A DNA stretch of 64,000 bases from Legionella londiniensis (lineage in GTDB: Bacteria > Pseudomonadota > Gammaproteobacteria > Legionellales > Legionellaceae), in the NCBI RefSeq assembly GCF_001467825.1, contig NZ_LNYK01000002.1, forward strand, positions 1 to 64,000, in the 5' to 3' direction. A program made the translations under genes and the position numbers. Shown piece after piece: positions 19,639-30,551 of the stretch (within the stretch, counting starts at the first letter, position 1; each line of letters starts with the position of its first letter). The notes beneath the pieces were generated by a model. It saw only the letters and a list, made by a program, of their open reading frames with translations. It had not been told where the DNA came from and did not search any database.

Positions 19639-20286
19639 TCAAGGCGCCAAGCGCCTATGATGCCATTGATTGTTCTTAAGATAATAATGAATTCTGTCAT
19701 GGAGTCGATTATCGCGGCCCTGCCAAAATTCTATCTCATCAGGAATCAGAATATAGCCGCCCCAATATTCTGGGCGCATGACATTTTGTTGCTGATATTG
19801 AGCTATCAGCGCATTTAACCGCTCTTCAAGTTCTTCTCGCCCTTTAATTTCTCGGCTTTGCGGAGATGTGATAGCACTTAGTTGACTGGTGTAGGGCCTG
19901 GATGCAAAATAAGCATCAGATAATTCCTTGCTGGCACGTTTAACCCGCCCGCGGATGCGAACCTGGCGCGCCATTTGCGGCCAATAAAAATTCATGGCGG
20001 CATAAGGGGTATGATTAAGCTGGATGGCCTTGGTACTCTGGTAATTGGTGAAAAAAACAAAATGACCTTCTTCAAGTCCTTTTAAAAGTAAAACCCGGGT
20101 ATCCGGGTATCCCCTTTCATCAACAGTAGCAAGCACCATTGCGGTAGGATCGCTTTTTTCAGATACAAGCACCTCTTCAAACCATTTCTCAAATAATACA
20201 AATGGCGATTCCGGCACCTCCGCTTCATTCAAACTCAAGGTGCCATATTCCCGCCTGATATCTGCTATTGACTTCCATTTGCCCAT
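19639..20286 (-). CDS. pdxH: Pyridoxamine 5'-phosphate oxidase
   Basis: FMN-dependent oxidation of pyridoxine or pyridoxamine phosphate to pyridoxal phosphate. The 215 residues match the family. Visible motifs are [18 protein letters not shown] (FMN binding), [10 protein letters not shown], the VRIRGRVKR strand and the C-terminal [17 protein letters not shown] signature. It lies nine bases after sucD on the same strand and may be transcribed with the succinyl-CoA synthetase genes. It converges with the racemase gene. Confidence 0.96.
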   Translation of the reverse strand: MGKWKSIADIRREYGTLSLNEAEVPESPFVLFEKWFEEVLVSEKSDPTAMVLATVDERGYPDTRVLLLKGLEEGHFVFFTNYQSTKAIQLNHTPYAAMNFYWPQMARQVRIRGRVKRASKELSDAYFASRPYTSQLSAITSPQSREIKGREELEERLNALIAQYQQQNVMRPEYWGGYILIPDEIEFWQGRDNRLHDRIHYYLKNNQWHHRRLAP

Positions 20287-20294
20287 AAAGCGAT

Positions 20295-21170
20295 TTACCA
20301 GCCTGTAACTTCAGCAACAGCATTACCAAGTTCTGCCGGCGAATTGACGGTTTTGACTCCGGCTGCCTCGAGCGCTTTGAATTTATCTTCAGCTGTGCCC
20401 TTGCCGCCTGAAATGATTGCGCCGGCATGCCCCATTCGCTTTCCGGGAGGTGCGGTCACCCCAGCAATATAGGCAACCACTGGCTTTTTAACATTAGATT
20501 GAATAAATTCAGCAGCTTCTTCCTCGGCAGTACCGCCAATTTCGCCCACAAGAATAATAGCTTCGGTTTGTTCGTCTTTTTCAAACAATGCAAGCACATC
20601 AATAAAGTTGGTTCCAGGAATTGGGTCTCCACCTATCCCAACGCAAGTGCTTTGGCCAAAACCCTTATCAGTAGTTTGTTTAACGGCTTCATAAGTCAGC
20701 GTGCCGGAACGGGAAACAATACCTACCTTACCCGGCAGGTGGATATCGCCTGGCATGATCCCTATTTTGCAAGCACCGGGTGTAATAATGCCCGGGCAAT
20801 TTGGGCCGATCAATCGGCTGTTGCTGTTATTTTCGAGATATACCTTCACCTGCAGCATATCAAGCACCGGGATTCCTTCCGTAATGCAAACAATCAATTC
20901 AATGCCCGCATCTGCCGCCTCAAGTATTGAGTCTTTGCAAAAAGGCGCAGGCACATAAATAACACTTGCCTCAGCGCCCGTTTCTTCGACTGCCTCTCTA
21001 ACCGTATTGAAAACCGGTAAATCAAGGTGTGTTTGACCACCTTTGCCCGGGGTTACACCGCCCACCATTTTGGTTCCGTATTTGATTGCCTGCTCGGAAT
21101 GAAAGGTTCCCTGTTTGCCAGTAAAACCCTGGCATATTACTTTTGTCTTTTTATCTATTAATATACTCAT
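20295..21170 (-). CDS. sucD: Succinyl-CoA synthetase alpha subunit
   Basis: Converts succinyl-CoA to succinate with formation of ATP or GTP, together with SucC, in the TCA cycle. The 291 residues show the CoA-binding [15 protein letters not shown] motif, the [11 protein letters not shown] segment, and the phosphohistidine region [18 protein letters not shown] near residue 247. The gene follows sucC after 21 bases. Confidence 0.98.
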   Translation of the reverse strand: MSILIDKKTKVICQGFTGKQGTFHSEQAIKYGTKMVGGVTPGKGGQTHLDLPVFNTVREAVEETGAEASVIYVPAPFCKDSILEAADAGIELIVCITEGIPVLDMLQVKVYLENNSNSRLIGPNCPGIITPGACKIGIMPGDIHLPGKVGIVSRSGTLTYEAVKQTTDKGFGQSTCVGIGGDPIPGTNFIDVLALFEKDEQTEAIILVGEIGGTAEEEAAEFIQSNVKKPVVAYIAGVTAPPGKRMGHAGAIISGGKGTAEDKFKALEAAGVKTVNSPAELGNAVAEVTGW

Positions 21171-21191
21171 GATTGACCCCAGGAATAATTT

Positions 21192-22352
21192 TTAAGCGAT
21201 TGCATCGACGATTTTTTTCGCTGCATCCGGCAAACTGCTTGCGGCAATGACATTTAGATCGCTTTGATTCAATATGTCTGCTCCTAACGAGGCGTTATTG
21301 CCTTCCAACCGAACAACAACAGGCACTTTCACCTGAACTTCCTGCACTGCGGCCAAAATGCCTTCTGCAATCAGATCGCAGCGGACAATGCCGCCAAATA
21401 TATTCACCAATATGCCTTTGACCTTTTCATCAGACAGAATAATTTTAAACGCTTCACTGACACGCTCCTTGGTAGCGCCGCCGCCCACGTCCAAAAAGTT
21501 TGCAGGTTCACCGCCGTAAAGTTTAATCACATCCATGGTCGCCATAGCCAGTCCTGCGCCGTTAACCATACAGCCGATCTCGCCGTCTAGAGGAATGTAG
21601 TTTAACCCCCAATCATGAGCGCGGTTTACCCGTTCGTTTTCCTGGGAGGTATCGCGCATGGCCCTCAGTTTGGGTTGACGGTACAACGCATTGTCATCAA
21701 TGTTGATTTTGGCATCGAGACAAATCAAATCACCAGCTTTATTCACCACAAGAGGGTTGATTTCAAGAAGGCTCAAATCACACTCAATAAACATTTTGCC
21801 AAGGCCGCTCATCAAATTGGTAAATTGTTTTATCTGATCTTCTTTAAGCCCGAGCTTAAATCCGATTTCACGGCATTGATAAGGCATTACTCCCACCAGG
21901 GGATCTATGGTAATCTTGAAAATTTTCTGAGGGGTTTCTTCTGCTACTTTTTCAATTTCAACTCCCCCTTCTGTTGAAGCCATGATAACCACCCTTTGTG
22001 AGGCGCGATCAATTACAGCTCCGAGATACAGTTCTCTGTCAATATCACATGTTTCTTCGACCAAAACCGAATGGACAGGCTGCCCGTCTTCATCAGTCTG
22101 ATAGGTCACAAGACGGGAGCCTAACAGAGATTTGGTATATGACTCGAGCTCTTCCTTACTGCTGACCACTTTGACGCCGCCTGCCTTGCCGCGGCCGCCG
22201 GCATGGACTTGCGCTTTGACTACCCAGCGCGACGTTGATAACTGGGTAATGGCTTTTAACACATCTTCAACGCTATAGGCAACTTCACCCCGTGGTACCG
22301 GCAGACCATAGCTGGAAAATAACTGCTTAGCTTGGTATTCATGTAAATTCAT
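21192..22352 (-). CDS. sucC: Succinyl-CoA synthetase beta subunit
   Basis: Nucleotide-binding subunit of succinyl-CoA synthetase, 386 residues, with an ATP-grasp domain at the N-terminus ([34 protein letters not shown]). The C-terminal ligase half contains [10 protein letters not shown] and GNNASLG. The start at 22352 fits the family; upstream residues in the open frame do not. Its AAGGG ribosome site directly abuts the T-run of a terminator-like hairpin after sucB. Confidence 0.98.
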   Translation of the reverse strand: MNLHEYQAKQLFSSYGLPVPRGEVAYSVEDVLKAITQLSTSRWVVKAQVHAGGRGKAGGVKVVSSKEELESYTKSLLGSRLVTYQTDEDGQPVHSVLVEETCDIDRELYLGAVIDRASQRVVIMASTEGGVEIEKVAEETPQKIFKITIDPLVGVMPYQCREIGFKLGLKEDQIKQFTNLMSGLGKMFIECDLSLLEINPLVVNKAGDLICLDAKINIDDNALYRQPKLRAMRDTSQENERVNRAHDWGLNYIPLDGEIGCMVNGAGLAMATMDVIKLYGGEPANFLDVGGGATKERVSEAFKIILSDEKVKGILVNIFGGIVRCDLIAEGILAAVQEVQVKVPVVVRLEGNNASLGADILNQSDLNVIAASSLPDAAKKIVDAIA

Positions 22353-22365
22353 TATACATACCCTT

Positions 22366-22397
22366 AAAAAAAGCAAGACACGTTTTTAGGCGTGTCT
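22366..22397 (-). terminator. Intrinsic terminator or attenuator between sucB and sucC
   Basis: Read on the minus strand: AGACACG, loop CCTAAAAA, CGTGTCT, TGC, then seven T. This is a classical intrinsic terminator, but it lies inside a co-directional TCA operon. The T-run ends immediately before the sucC ribosome site. It may lower sucCD output or punctuate two transcripts. Confidence 0.7.
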
Positions 22398-22415
22398 ATA
22401 CTGTGAACGAATAAT

Positions 22416-23615
22416 TTAAACATTGAGCAACAACCGCGAAGGATCTTCCAGTAACTCCTTCACGCTGACTAAAAACTGCACGGACTCCTTGCCGTCAATA
22501 AGCCGATGATCATACGACAATGCCACATACATCATGGGGCGTATTACAATCTGTCCCTTTTCAACGATTGGCCGTTCTTCGATCTTATGCATGCCGAGGA
22601 TACCTGTTTGCGGCGGATTGATGATTGGGGTTGCCAGTAATGAACCGAACACGCCGCCATTGGTAATGGTAAATGTACCGCCTTGCATTTCATCCATGGA
22701 TAACTTGCCAAGCCGTGCACGAGAAGCGTAATCGGCGATTTGCTGTTCGATTTCAGCCATGCTCATTTGATCTGCGTTGCGAATGACGGGTACAACCAAA
22801 CCGCGGTCGGTAGAGACGGCAATGCCGATATCATAATAGCCATGATAGACAATGTCTTGCCCGTCAATGGATGCATTGACAGCCGGAAACCGCTTCAGTG
22901 ATTCCACAACGGCTTTCGTGAAAAAAGACATGAATCCAAGTTTAACGCCATGTTTTTTTTCAAAAACATCCTTGTACTGAGAGCGCATATCCATGACTGC
23001 TTTCAGGTTGACTTCATTAAATGTAGTCAGCATTGCGGCATTATGCTGCGCTTCAACGAGGCGCTCGGCTATTTTGGCGCGCAATCTTGACATGGGAACA
23101 CGGCGCTCTTCCCGATCGCCTGGAGCGGATTCTTGTGCCGCTCTTTGGGCAGGTTGTTCCCGCCTAGATTCAATGTATGCGATGACATCTTCCTTGGTGA
23201 TACGACCCTCTTTGCCGCTTCCTTTAATTTGGCTAGGCTGGATGTCATGCTCAGCAAGCATTCTTCGTACCGCGGGACTTGCCGCTTTTTCTTGCTCATC
23301 TTCTTCAACTTTATCCCTTGCTTTCTTTTCCTCTTTTTCTTTGACTTCCTCTTTTTTGGCAGCTTTATCTTCTCCTGCGCCTTTTTCAATAGAAGCAAGG
23401 ACTTCGCCGGCATTCACCGTGTCGCCCTCTTTGAAAAAGGTTTCTTTTAAAACTCCGTCAGCCGGCGCAGGCACTTCTAAAACTACCTTATCGGTTTCTA
23501 AATCAACAATATTTTCATCTCGTGAGACTTTATCCCCAGGTTTTTTGTGCCAGGTTGCAATGGTTGCATCGGAAACTGACTCAGGTAAAGCAGGTACTTT
23601 CACTTCAATTGACAT
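22416..23615 (-). CDS. sucB: 2-oxoglutarate dehydrogenase E2 (dihydrolipoyl succinyltransferase)
   Basis: Core subunit of the 2-oxoglutarate dehydrogenase complex, 399 residues. One lipoyl domain (1-77) carries the lipoyl lysine in [12 protein letters not shown] linker (about 80-110) is unusually charged, dominated by Lys and Glu where many E2 linkers are Ala-Pro rich. The E3-binding motif [13 protein letters not shown] (about 112-125) comes next. The catalytic domain ends with [16 protein letters not shown], which contains the active-site His and Asp. It follows sucA after 44 bases. Confidence 0.98.
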   Translation of the reverse strand: MSIEVKVPALPESVSDATIATWHKKPGDKVSRDENIVDLETDKVVLEVPAPADGVLKETFFKEGDTVNAGEVLASIEKGAGEDKAAKKEEVKEKEEKKARDKVEEDEQEKAASPAVRRMLAEHDIQPSQIKGSGKEGRITKEDVIAYIESRREQPAQRAAQESAPGDREERRVPMSRLRAKIAERLVEAQHNAAMLTTFNEVNLKAVMDMRSQYKDVFEKKHGVKLGFMSFFTKAVVESLKRFPAVNASIDGQDIVYHGYYDIGIAVSTDRGLVVPVIRNADQMSMAEIEQQIADYASRARLGKLSMDEMQGGTFTITNGGVFGSLLATPIINPPQTGILGMHKIEERPIVEKGQIVIRPMMYVALSYDHRLIDGKESVQFLVSVKELLEDPSRLLLNV

Positions 23616-23659
23616 AGTTTTACCTTTTATAATTTGTTATTTATCTTTAGACAGAAACG

Positions 23660-26458
23660 CTAATCATATAACGCTTCTTCAACCAAGTCCTCTTGCTGCT
23701 GTTTATGGAGCTTTGGACTGCCAACCGCAGGCGCCGCAGCAAACCCTCTGCCAGCATAGTAAAGCGATTGATCCTCATGTAAGCAATCTTTAATGTTATG
23801 TTGCGATGCAAACCAAACACCCTGGTTTTGCGGTTCTTCCTGGCACCAGATGATGGTTTTAGCTCGAGGAAATTTTGCCAGTTCCTGGGTTAATGCCTTC
23901 TTGGGAAAAGGATAAAGCTGCTCGATGCGGACTATGGCAATATGGTTTAGTGCTTCATCACGGCGCTTTTGCAGTAAATCATAGTAAACTTTTCCGCAGC
24001 ACAACACCACTTTTGTGACCTTGTCGGGATCAAGATCATCAATCTCGGGTATGACATTATAAAAGCCGCCTGAAGTCAAAGACTCCAGCGGTGATACTGC
24101 CAGCTTATGGCGAAGTAAACTTTTAGGAGTCATGACGATCAACGGCTTACGGAATTTTCTCAATATTTGCCGGCGTAGAAGATGAAATATCTGCGCAGGT
24201 GTGGTAGGGACGCAGACTTGAATATTTTGCTGGGCGCAAAGCTGCATAAACCGCTCAAGGCGGGCTGAAGAATGCTCAGGGCCCTGACCCTCATAACCAT
24301 GGGGTAAAAACATCACAAGCCCGCATAACCTGCCCCATTTTTGTTCGCCGGAGCTGATGAATTGATCAATAACCACTTGAGCCCCATTGGCAAAATCGCC
24401 AAATTGCGCCTCCCATATGACCAGTGAATTAGGTTCGGAGGCGGCAAAACCGTACTCAAATGCAAGCACTGCCTCTTCGGAGAGAACAGAATCAATCACG
24501 ACAAAGGGACGATGGGGATTGGCAACCACTTTTTCCAGAGGAGTAATCGTTTTACCGGTTTCCGCATCATGCAGGACGGCATGGCGATGGGCAAATGTAC
24601 CGCGGCTTGAATCCTGGCCGGATAAGCGTACAGCATATCCTTCATGCAATAGCGTGGCATATGCCATGGTTTCCGCATATCCCCAATTTATCGGAATTTC
24701 ACCTTGCGCCATTTTTTCCCGTTCTTTGAGCAGTTTTTCAACAACAGGATGAGGGGTAAAATCACCTGGCAACGTGTGCAATTGCCTCGACAACTCCCTA
24801 AGGGTTTTTTCATCTGCTGTCGTATCAGCCTTATCAGTCCATTTGGCATTGATATAGGGAGTCCAGTCAACAGCCACTTTGCCCTCATAATCTCCCTTGA
24901 CAGTTTCAACAACGGCTTCTCCCTTGTCCAGCTTGTCACGGTAAGCTTCAACCCACTTATCTACCTGTTCCTCAGTCGTTAACCCGGCAGAAATAAGCGC
25001 TTCGGCATAGGTTTCGCGCAAGGGACGCATGGATTTAATTTTTTTATACATTAGGGGCTGAGTAACAGAAGGTTCATCCGCTTCATTATGGCCATGGCGG
25101 CGATAACAAACCAGATCAAGGACTACGTCCCGTTTAAATTTCATGCGAAAATCAAAAGCAATACGGGTTGCGAAAAGAACGGCTTCGGGATCATCGCCAT
25201 TGACATGAATAATGGGCGCCTGCACCATTTTGGCGACGTCCGTGCAATACAGGGTTGAACGCGCGTCCAGTGGATTGCTGGTGGTAAAGCCTATTTGGTT
25301 ATTGACCACGATATGAACTGTGCCGCCTGTGCAATAGCCGCGCGCCTGAGAAAAATTAAAGGTTTCCATCACAACACCTTGTCCGGCAAATGCAGCATCG
25401 CCATGGATAATGACTGGAACAACTGCATCCTTGCGCTCCAAATCATTATGACGGCGCAGGCGGGAGCGCGCTGACCCTTGTACCACAGGATCAATAATTT
25501 CAAGATGGGAGGGATTAAATGCCAAAGCCACATGAACAATATTGCCTGAATCGGTGCATAAATCCGATGAGTACCCCAGGTGGTATTTTACATCGCCAGT
25601 TCTCTCTGAATTGACGTTTCCTTCAAATTCCTGAAACAGTTGATCAGGTGCTTTTCCAAGCACATTAACCAATACGTTCAAGCGGCCGCGATGAGCCATA
25701 CCAATAACAATTTCCTTGACTTTTTTTGCGCCTGCCTGGTTTATGATTTCTTTCACCATTGGAACCAGTGAATCGCCTCCCTCCAGTGAAAATCGTTTCT
25801 GTCCAACGTAGCGGTTGCCCAGATAGCGTTCCAAGCCATCCGCCGCTATCAACTGTTTAAGAATTTCCAGTTTTTTTTCGTCTTGAAACTGAGGTTTTCC
25901 CTGGACTGATTCAAATACATGCTGCAACCATTTGGTTTCTTCATTGTTAGCAATATGCATGTATTCAACGCCAATGCTGCCACAGTATGTTTGCTTTAAG
26001 GCCTGGCAGATTTCAGATAAAGTCATTTCCTTTTTAGGAAAGGAGTTGCCTGCAAAAAAGGTTTTATCCAAATCGGCATCGGTTAATTTGTGTGAGGAAA
26101 GCTCAAGCGCGGCCACAGGATTGCGCTCAACCATTTGCAAGGGGTCAAGATCTGCCGCTAAATGGCCATACGTACGGTAGGCATTGATGAGATCGGTGAC
26201 TTCAGCCTGTTTGATCTCCACAGAAACTGTCGGCCTGACCTTTTTATCGGCCGCACTTAGAAAATAATCCCGTATTTCACGATGCGAAACTTCCTTTTTT
26301 CCATTCACAGGCGGCAACGATGCAAAAACCTCACGCCAATCCTCTGACACGGACTCGGGATCTTCGAGATAATCTTCATACAGGGCATCAACATAAGCCA
26401 TACTGCCACCTGAGAGATAGGAATTAGCCCACTCTTTTTGCAGATTACTGCTGGTCAT
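23660..26458 (-). CDS. sucA: 2-oxoglutarate dehydrogenase E1
   Basis: Thiamine-diphosphate decarboxylase of the 2-oxoglutarate dehydrogenase complex, 932 residues. The E1 core has MAHRGRLNVLVNVLGK, GDAAFAGQGVVMET (ThDP and Mg binding) and RRHGHNEADEPSVTQP. The transketolase-like part has FLPHGYEGQGPEHSSARLERF. The start at 26458 has a GGAG site and begins MTSSNLQKEW; the frame extends 20 codons further without support. It lies about 117 bases after sdhB, so a separate promoter cannot be excluded. Confidence 0.98.
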   Translation of the reverse strand: MTSSNLQKEWANSYLSGGSMAYVDALYEDYLEDPESVSEDWREVFASLPPVNGKKEVSHREIRDYFLSAADKKVRPTVSVEIKQAEVTDLINAYRTYGHLAADLDPLQMVERNPVAALELSSHKLTDADLDKTFFAGNSFPKKEMTLSEICQALKQTYCGSIGVEYMHIANNEETKWLQHVFESVQGKPQFQDEKKLEILKQLIAADGLERYLGNRYVGQKRFSLEGGDSLVPMVKEIINQAGAKKVKEIVIGMAHRGRLNVLVNVLGKAPDQLFQEFEGNVNSERTGDVKYHLGYSSDLCTDSGNIVHVALAFNPSHLEIIDPVVQGSARSRLRRHNDLERKDAVVPVIIHGDAAFAGQGVVMETFNFSQARGYCTGGTVHIVVNNQIGFTTSNPLDARSTLYCTDVAKMVQAPIIHVNGDDPEAVLFATRIAFDFRMKFKRDVVLDLVCYRRHGHNEADEPSVTQPLMYKKIKSMRPLRETYAEALISAGLTTEEQVDKWVEAYRDKLDKGEAVVETVKGDYEGKVAVDWTPYINAKWTDKADTTADEKTLRELSRQLHTLPGDFTPHPVVEKLLKEREKMAQGEIPINWGYAETMAYATLLHEGYAVRLSGQDSSRGTFAHRHAVLHDAETGKTITPLEKVVANPHRPFVVIDSVLSEEAVLAFEYGFAASEPNSLVIWEAQFGDFANGAQVVIDQFISSGEQKWGRLCGLVMFLPHGYEGQGPEHSSARLERFMQLCAQQNIQVCVPTTPAQIFHLLRRQILRKFRKPLIVMTPKSLLRHKLAVSPLESLTSGGFYNVIPEIDDLDPDKVTKVVLCCGKVYYDLLQKRRDEALNHIAIVRIEQLYPFPKKALTQELAKFPRAKTIIWCQEEPQNQGVWFASQHNIKDCLHEDQSLYYAGRGFAAAPAVGSPKLHKQQQEDLVEEALYD

Positions 26459-26575
26459 TCGGTTTCTCCACAAAAAAATCATACCTGAATCAGGTAAATT
26501 CATCATTGCTTGCGGCAAATTTCGTAGCTGCCCAAGCTGTTTCTTACGCGCGCATACAGGACAAATCAGAAAAAA

Positions 26576-27298
26576 TTAGGTTTCCTGCTTTAGCATTTGC
26601 AAGCGAATTTCAGCTATCGCTTTGGTCGGGTTTAACCCTTTAGGACAAACGTTGGTACAATTCATGATAGTACGGCACCGGAACACGCTGAAAGGATCTT
26701 GTAATTTACCCAGCCGATGCATGGTTGCCGTATCACGGCTGTCCGCTAAAAAACGCCGGGCCTGCAAAAGCCCTGCCGGCCCTACGAATTTTTCCGGATT
26801 CCACCAATATGAAGGACATGAACTTGTACAGCAAGCACATAAAATGCATTCATAAAGGCCGTCAAGCTTCGCCCTCTCTTCCGGGGATTGCAGAAACTCA
26901 CGGGCAGGCACCGTACCATCATGCTGCAGATAGGGTTCAATGCGCTCATATTGTTGATAAAACTGCGTCATGTCGACAACCAGATCCCGCACGACGGGAA
27001 AACCAGGCAACGGACGGATAACAATTTTATCTGTATTAAGCTTTGAAACATGGGTAATGCATGCCAGGGCATTGGTGCCATTTATATTCATGCCATCTGA
27101 ACCGCAAACGCCCTCACGGCAGGATCGGCGGAAAGCAAGGGTTGCATCTTGTTCAGATTTTAACCGCTCAAGCAAGGTCAACAGCATGGGATCGCTTTTG
27201 CTCGGAATACTTATTTCATAATCTTTCATGTAAGGCTTGTCATCGACCTCAGGATTATACCGGTAAACCGACAGCGTCAGACTTCGTGTTTCAGCCAT
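26576..27298 (-). CDS. sdhB: Succinate dehydrogenase iron-sulfur subunit
   Basis: Carries electrons from SdhA flavin to quinone through three iron-sulfur clusters. The 240 residues contain the 2Fe-2S ligands CREGVCGSDGMNINGTNALAC in the N-terminal half. CILCACCTSSCPSYWWN and CRTIMNCTNVCPKGLNP, for the 4Fe-4S and 3Fe-4S clusters, are in the second half. GAGGATA precedes the ATG. It is 12 bases after sdhA. Confidence 0.98.
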   Translation of the reverse strand: MAETRSLTLSVYRYNPEVDDKPYMKDYEISIPSKSDPMLLTLLERLKSEQDATLAFRRSCREGVCGSDGMNINGTNALACITHVSKLNTDKIVIRPLPGFPVVRDLVVDMTQFYQQYERIEPYLQHDGTVPAREFLQSPEERAKLDGLYECILCACCTSSCPSYWWNPEKFVGPAGLLQARRFLADSRDTATMHRLGKLQDPFSVFRCRTIMNCTNVCPKGLNPTKAIAEIRLQMLKQET

Positions 27299-27310
27299 TT
27301 TGTATCCTCA

Positions 27311-29080
27311 TTAATAAACGCGTTCTTTGGGCTCAAATGCCTCAACAAATTTGGGCGATGTGTTGACTGGGCGGTAATCCATACGATCGCCTTCAGCGAA
27401 ATACAGGGTATGTTTAATCCAGTTTGCATCATCTCGTTTAGGATAATCTTCACGACTGTGAGCCCCGCGGCTTTCTTTACGTTCCAGCGCAGATTTTGCT
27501 GTAGCATAGGCTGTAGCCATCAAATTATCGAGTTCCAGAGCAGAAATTCGTTCCGTATTAAATACAGCGCTTTTATCAAGAAGCTTAGCGTGCGATAACC
27601 GCTCGCGCAGCTCCTGCAATCGTTCGAGTCCTTTTTCCATAAACTCACCCTTGCGGAATACGCCAAAATCTTCCTGCATAACCCGCTGCATTTCTGCCTT
27701 GATTTCCGCAGGACTTTCACCATCGGTTGAATTTTCCCAACGATGATAACGAACAAGGGAAGCCGCAATGTCATCTTCCGTTACGTAAGACATTTCAGGC
27801 ATTTGATTGGATTGCCACAATTGCTCAACATGCAATCCCGCAGCACGACCAAATACAACCAAATCCAGTAAGGAGTTGCCGCCAAGCCGGTTGGCGCCAT
27901 GTACGGAAACACAAGCGCATTCCCCAACAGCATATAAGCCTTCTACCACGCGTTCCTGGTTTTTTTCTTTGGTGAGCACCTGTCCATGGATGTTGGTAGG
28001 AATCCCACCCATGCTGTAATGGCAGGTAGGTACAACCGGGATAGGCTCATGAATGGGATCTACGCCTGCAAACTGCAATGATAACTCGCGTATGCCGGGA
28101 AGCCTTGATTTGATTAGGTCGGCTCCCAAGTGATCGAGCTTGAGTTTGACATAATCCACGCCATTCGGATCAAACCCCCTGCCTTCGCGCAACTCAAGAG
28201 CAATAGCGCGCGAAACCACATCGCGCGACGCCAGATCCTTTGCATGCGGCGCATAACGCTCCATAAAGCGCTCGCCATCCTTATTAATCAGGTAACCGCC
28301 TTCGCCTCGGCAACCTTCCGTCACTAAAGTTCCAGCCCCGGCAATGCCTGTGGGATGAAATTGCCACATTTCCATATCCTGCAAGGGAATGCCCGCGCGC
28401 AATGCCATGCCGAATCCGTCGCCAGTATTAATATAAGCGTTGGTGGTAGATTGATAAATCCGGCCTGCGCCACCTGTGGCAAAAATGCAAATGCGGCTTT
28501 GAAAAAATACCAGCTCTCCAGTTTCAATGCATAAAGCAGTGACGCCAGCTATATGGCCTTTTGCGTCTTTGACCAGATCCAGAGCAAACCACTCGCTGAA
28601 TACATGAGTTTTAGCCTTTAAATTTTGCTGATACAAGGTATGCAGCAATGCGTGTCCCGTGCGGTCAGCCGCTGCACACGTGCGGGTTGCCTGTTCCCCG
28701 CCAAAATTCTTGGACTGCCCCCCAAACGGGCGCTGATAAATTTTACCGTTATCCATGCGCGAGAAAGGCAGCCCCATGTGCTCAAGCTCATATACAACTT
28801 CAGGGCCTGCTTTACACATGTATTCAATACAGTCCTGATCGCCGATGTAATCAGCTCCTTTCACCGTATCGTACATATGCCAGCGCCAATCATCATCGTC
28901 GGCATTGCCTAAAGCGGAAGTGATGCCGCCCTGGGCCGAGACAGTATGAGACCGGGTAGGAAAGACTTTAGACAAAAGGGCAACTTTCATACCTGAATTT
29001 GCCAATTGCAGGGCAGCGCGCATTCCCGCACCGCCTGCGCCAATAATTACTGCATCAAATTTGTTGCGTACAAAAGCCAT
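27311..29080 (-). CDS. sdhA: Succinate dehydrogenase flavoprotein subunit
   Basis: Oxidises succinate to fumarate with covalent FAD; 589 residues from the chosen start. [14 protein letters not shown] is the FAD dinucleotide fold. [14 protein letters not shown] holds the FAD-linked histidine. [21 protein letters not shown] and [19 protein letters not shown] are substrate-site signatures. The stop of sdhD overlaps an ATG at 29086 as ATGATAATG; the start at 29080 gives the family N-terminus, and 29086 is equally possible. Confidence 0.98.
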   Translation of the reverse strand: MAFVRNKFDAVIIGAGGAGMRAALQLANSGMKVALLSKVFPTRSHTVSAQGGITSALGNADDDDWRWHMYDTVKGADYIGDQDCIEYMCKAGPEVVYELEHMGLPFSRMDNGKIYQRPFGGQSKNFGGEQATRTCAAADRTGHALLHTLYQQNLKAKTHVFSEWFALDLVKDAKGHIAGVTALCIETGELVFFQSRICIFATGGAGRIYQSTTNAYINTGDGFGMALRAGIPLQDMEMWQFHPTGIAGAGTLVTEGCRGEGGYLINKDGERFMERYAPHAKDLASRDVVSRAIALELREGRGFDPNGVDYVKLKLDHLGADLIKSRLPGIRELSLQFAGVDPIHEPIPVVPTCHYSMGGIPTNIHGQVLTKEKNQERVVEGLYAVGECACVSVHGANRLGGNSLLDLVVFGRAAGLHVEQLWQSNQMPEMSYVTEDDIAASLVRYHRWENSTDGESPAEIKAEMQRVMQEDFGVFRKGEFMEKGLERLQELRERLSHAKLLDKSAVFNTERISALELDNLMATAYATAKSALERKESRGAHSREDYPKRDDANWIKHTLYFAEGDRMDYRPVNTSPKFVEAFEPKERVY

Positions 29081-29082
29081 TA

Positions 29083-29436
29083 TCATTGTCCCCAAAAAAT
29101 CATTATGCCCCATATGAATTGACTGAGCAGAAACAAAAGGACTAAAAACTGCACAGAAATGCGAATTGCGGTGCATTTAATATAATCTGTGGTGACTGTC
29201 CAAATCCCCACCCATGAATGCAATACGAAGGAAAGCAATGCAATGACACTGGCGATGCGAAACCAGCTTGCATCAAATAGCGAGCGCCACTGGTTATATT
29301 CAAGTTGCGGATGAGAAAACAAAAAGCCAAATAAAAACAGTATATAAACGGCAAAATAAATTGCAGTAACCCGCTGAATCAACCAGTCCCTCAATCCGTT
29401 TCCGGTCAAGCTTGTGACATTTGTTACCATATCCAA
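29083..29436 (-). CDS. sdhD: Succinate dehydrogenase membrane anchor subunit
   Basis: A 117-residue haem b-binding membrane anchor. Three hydrophobic helices are visible (about 24-45, 58-80, 92-113). The segment [10 protein letters not shown] is typical of SdhD near the quinone site, and [16 protein letters not shown] provides the haem His and the conserved Asp-Tyr. It overlaps sdhC by 13 bases. Confidence 0.95.
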   Translation of the reverse strand: MDMVTNVTSLTGNGLRDWLIQRVTAIYFAVYILFLFGFLFSHPQLEYNQWRSLFDASWFRIASVIALLSFVLHSWVGIWTVTTDYIKCTAIRISVQFLVLLFLLSQFIWGIMIFWGQ

Positions 29437-29816
29437 ATTCCTAGAAAGATTGCCAAGACAAGAGCGAGGACAATGACAAAAACAGCGCTCATCCGACCTG
29501 CTTTAAGCTCTTCACCAAATCCAATATCCATTATCAAATGTCGGGTGCCAGCCAAAAGATGATAAGCTGCGGCCGCAGAAAAAGCCCAAAATAGCAATTT
29601 GCAAAAAGGATTTGCAAGCCAAGCTTTTACTTCTTGAAATGCCGCTTCAGAATGCAAAGACCAACTTAAAAAATAAAGCAAAGCAGGAAACAAGATAAAT
29701 AAGATGACCCCTGATACCCGGTGCAAAATCGACGCGATTGCCATGGGAGGGTATTTTAAGCTTGTTAAATCAAGATTTACCGGTCTTTGACGATTCACAG
29801 AATGTTTATCCTTCAT
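29424..29816 (-). CDS. sdhC: Succinate dehydrogenase cytochrome b556 subunit
   Basis: The other membrane anchor, about 130 residues, first gene of the TCA operon. NRQRPVNLDLTSLKYPPMAIASILHRVSGVILF is the SdhC signature, including the Ser and Arg of the quinone pocket. HLLAGTRHLIMDIGFG contains the haem-ligand His. Three membrane helices follow the expected pattern. The ATG at 29816 is preferred over a TTG seven codons upstream. The ribosome site is weak for a highly used operon. Confidence 0.95.
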   Translation of the reverse strand: MKDKHSVNRQRPVNLDLTSLKYPPMAIASILHRVSGVILFILFPALLYFLSWSLHSEAAFQEVKAWLANPFCKLLFWAFSAAAAYHLLAGTRHLIMDIGFGEELKAGRMSAVFVIVLALVLAIFLGIWIW

Positions 29817-30155
29817 TAAAGTTATTAATCGGTTCAATTCATGCCGGCAATGAATTGTTTAAACAAGGTACTCATTGCCGGGATGCTCCAAAATATTTAA
29901 AAACAGCAAAACCTCCTGGAATTAAAGCAAATGAGTCCCGACGATTTATTCATTGCCTTCAATTTCAAGAGGTGTTTAATCAAGCATTCGTGAAAAAAAC
30001 AGTGCAAGTATACCACTCTGTTTTTTCCACGCAAAGTTTAAACAGAAAAGAACCTCTATATGCTATTCGAATACAATTTTTATTGCTGAGATAAAATTGC
30101 AGCAGACTGGATTGCAGCCTAAAATCTTCTGCACTGTTCATATAAATAAGCACGA
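29817..30155. promoter_or_regulatory. Divergent control region of sdhC and the RDD gene
   Basis: A gene-free region of 339 bases. A stem at about 29992-30004 and 30014-30028 pairs GAAAAAAACAG with CTGTTTTTTC, leaving A- and T-runs on both strands. I see no convincing complete promoter. Control of the sdh-suc operon must act here. gltA, often found divergent from sdhC, is absent. Confidence 0.4.
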
Positions 30156-30551
30156 ATGGACAATAGAAAAAGCCGCTTTATCCTGTTCTATTATTACGGG
30201 GCTGTGCTCTATGATGCGCTGATTCTTTGCGCCTTGTTTTTTGTCATCACCGGGTTTTGCCTGATTTTAAGGCATGGCGCAACCATTCTGCCAGGCACAC
30301 GCTGGTTTCAAATCTTACTCTCGGGGGCGGCGTATCTTTATTATGCGCTCTCTTACAGGCATGGCGGACAAACCATCGGCATGCGCGCATGGGGCCTTAA
30401 GCTTATCCCCCATGCGGCTCCTATCTCTCAAAAACAAATTTTAAAGCGTATCCTGCTTGCTGTGCCTGTTTTAGTTTTAGGTTTGGGCACCCTGAAAAAT
30501 CCGCTTGAATTGCTTAATAAATATACAAAATGCGATGTGGTTATTTTGTAG
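30156..30551 (+). CDS. RDD-family membrane protein
   Basis: A 131-residue membrane protein. The first helix carries the RDD-like motif region FYYYGAVLYDALILCALFF, and the second motif HGGQTIGMRAWGLKLI is the usual RDD loop. About three membrane helices (20-45, 50-68, 98-115). The family is thought to include transporters of small solutes or ions, but there is no firm function. Its last 11 bases overlap the converging gene at 30541. Confidence 0.75.
   Translation: MDNRKSRFILFYYYGAVLYDALILCALFFVITGFCLILRHGATILPGTRWFQILLSGAAYLYYALSYRHGGQTIGMRAWGLKLIPHAAPISQKQILKRILLAVPVLVLGLGTLKNPLELLNKYTKCDVVIL

Noticed and set aside
22993-23793. 266-residue plus-strand frame opposite sucB
   Set aside because: It is Ser-, Leu- and Phe-rich antisense of the sucB/sucA coding sequence, with no ribosome site and no family resemblance.
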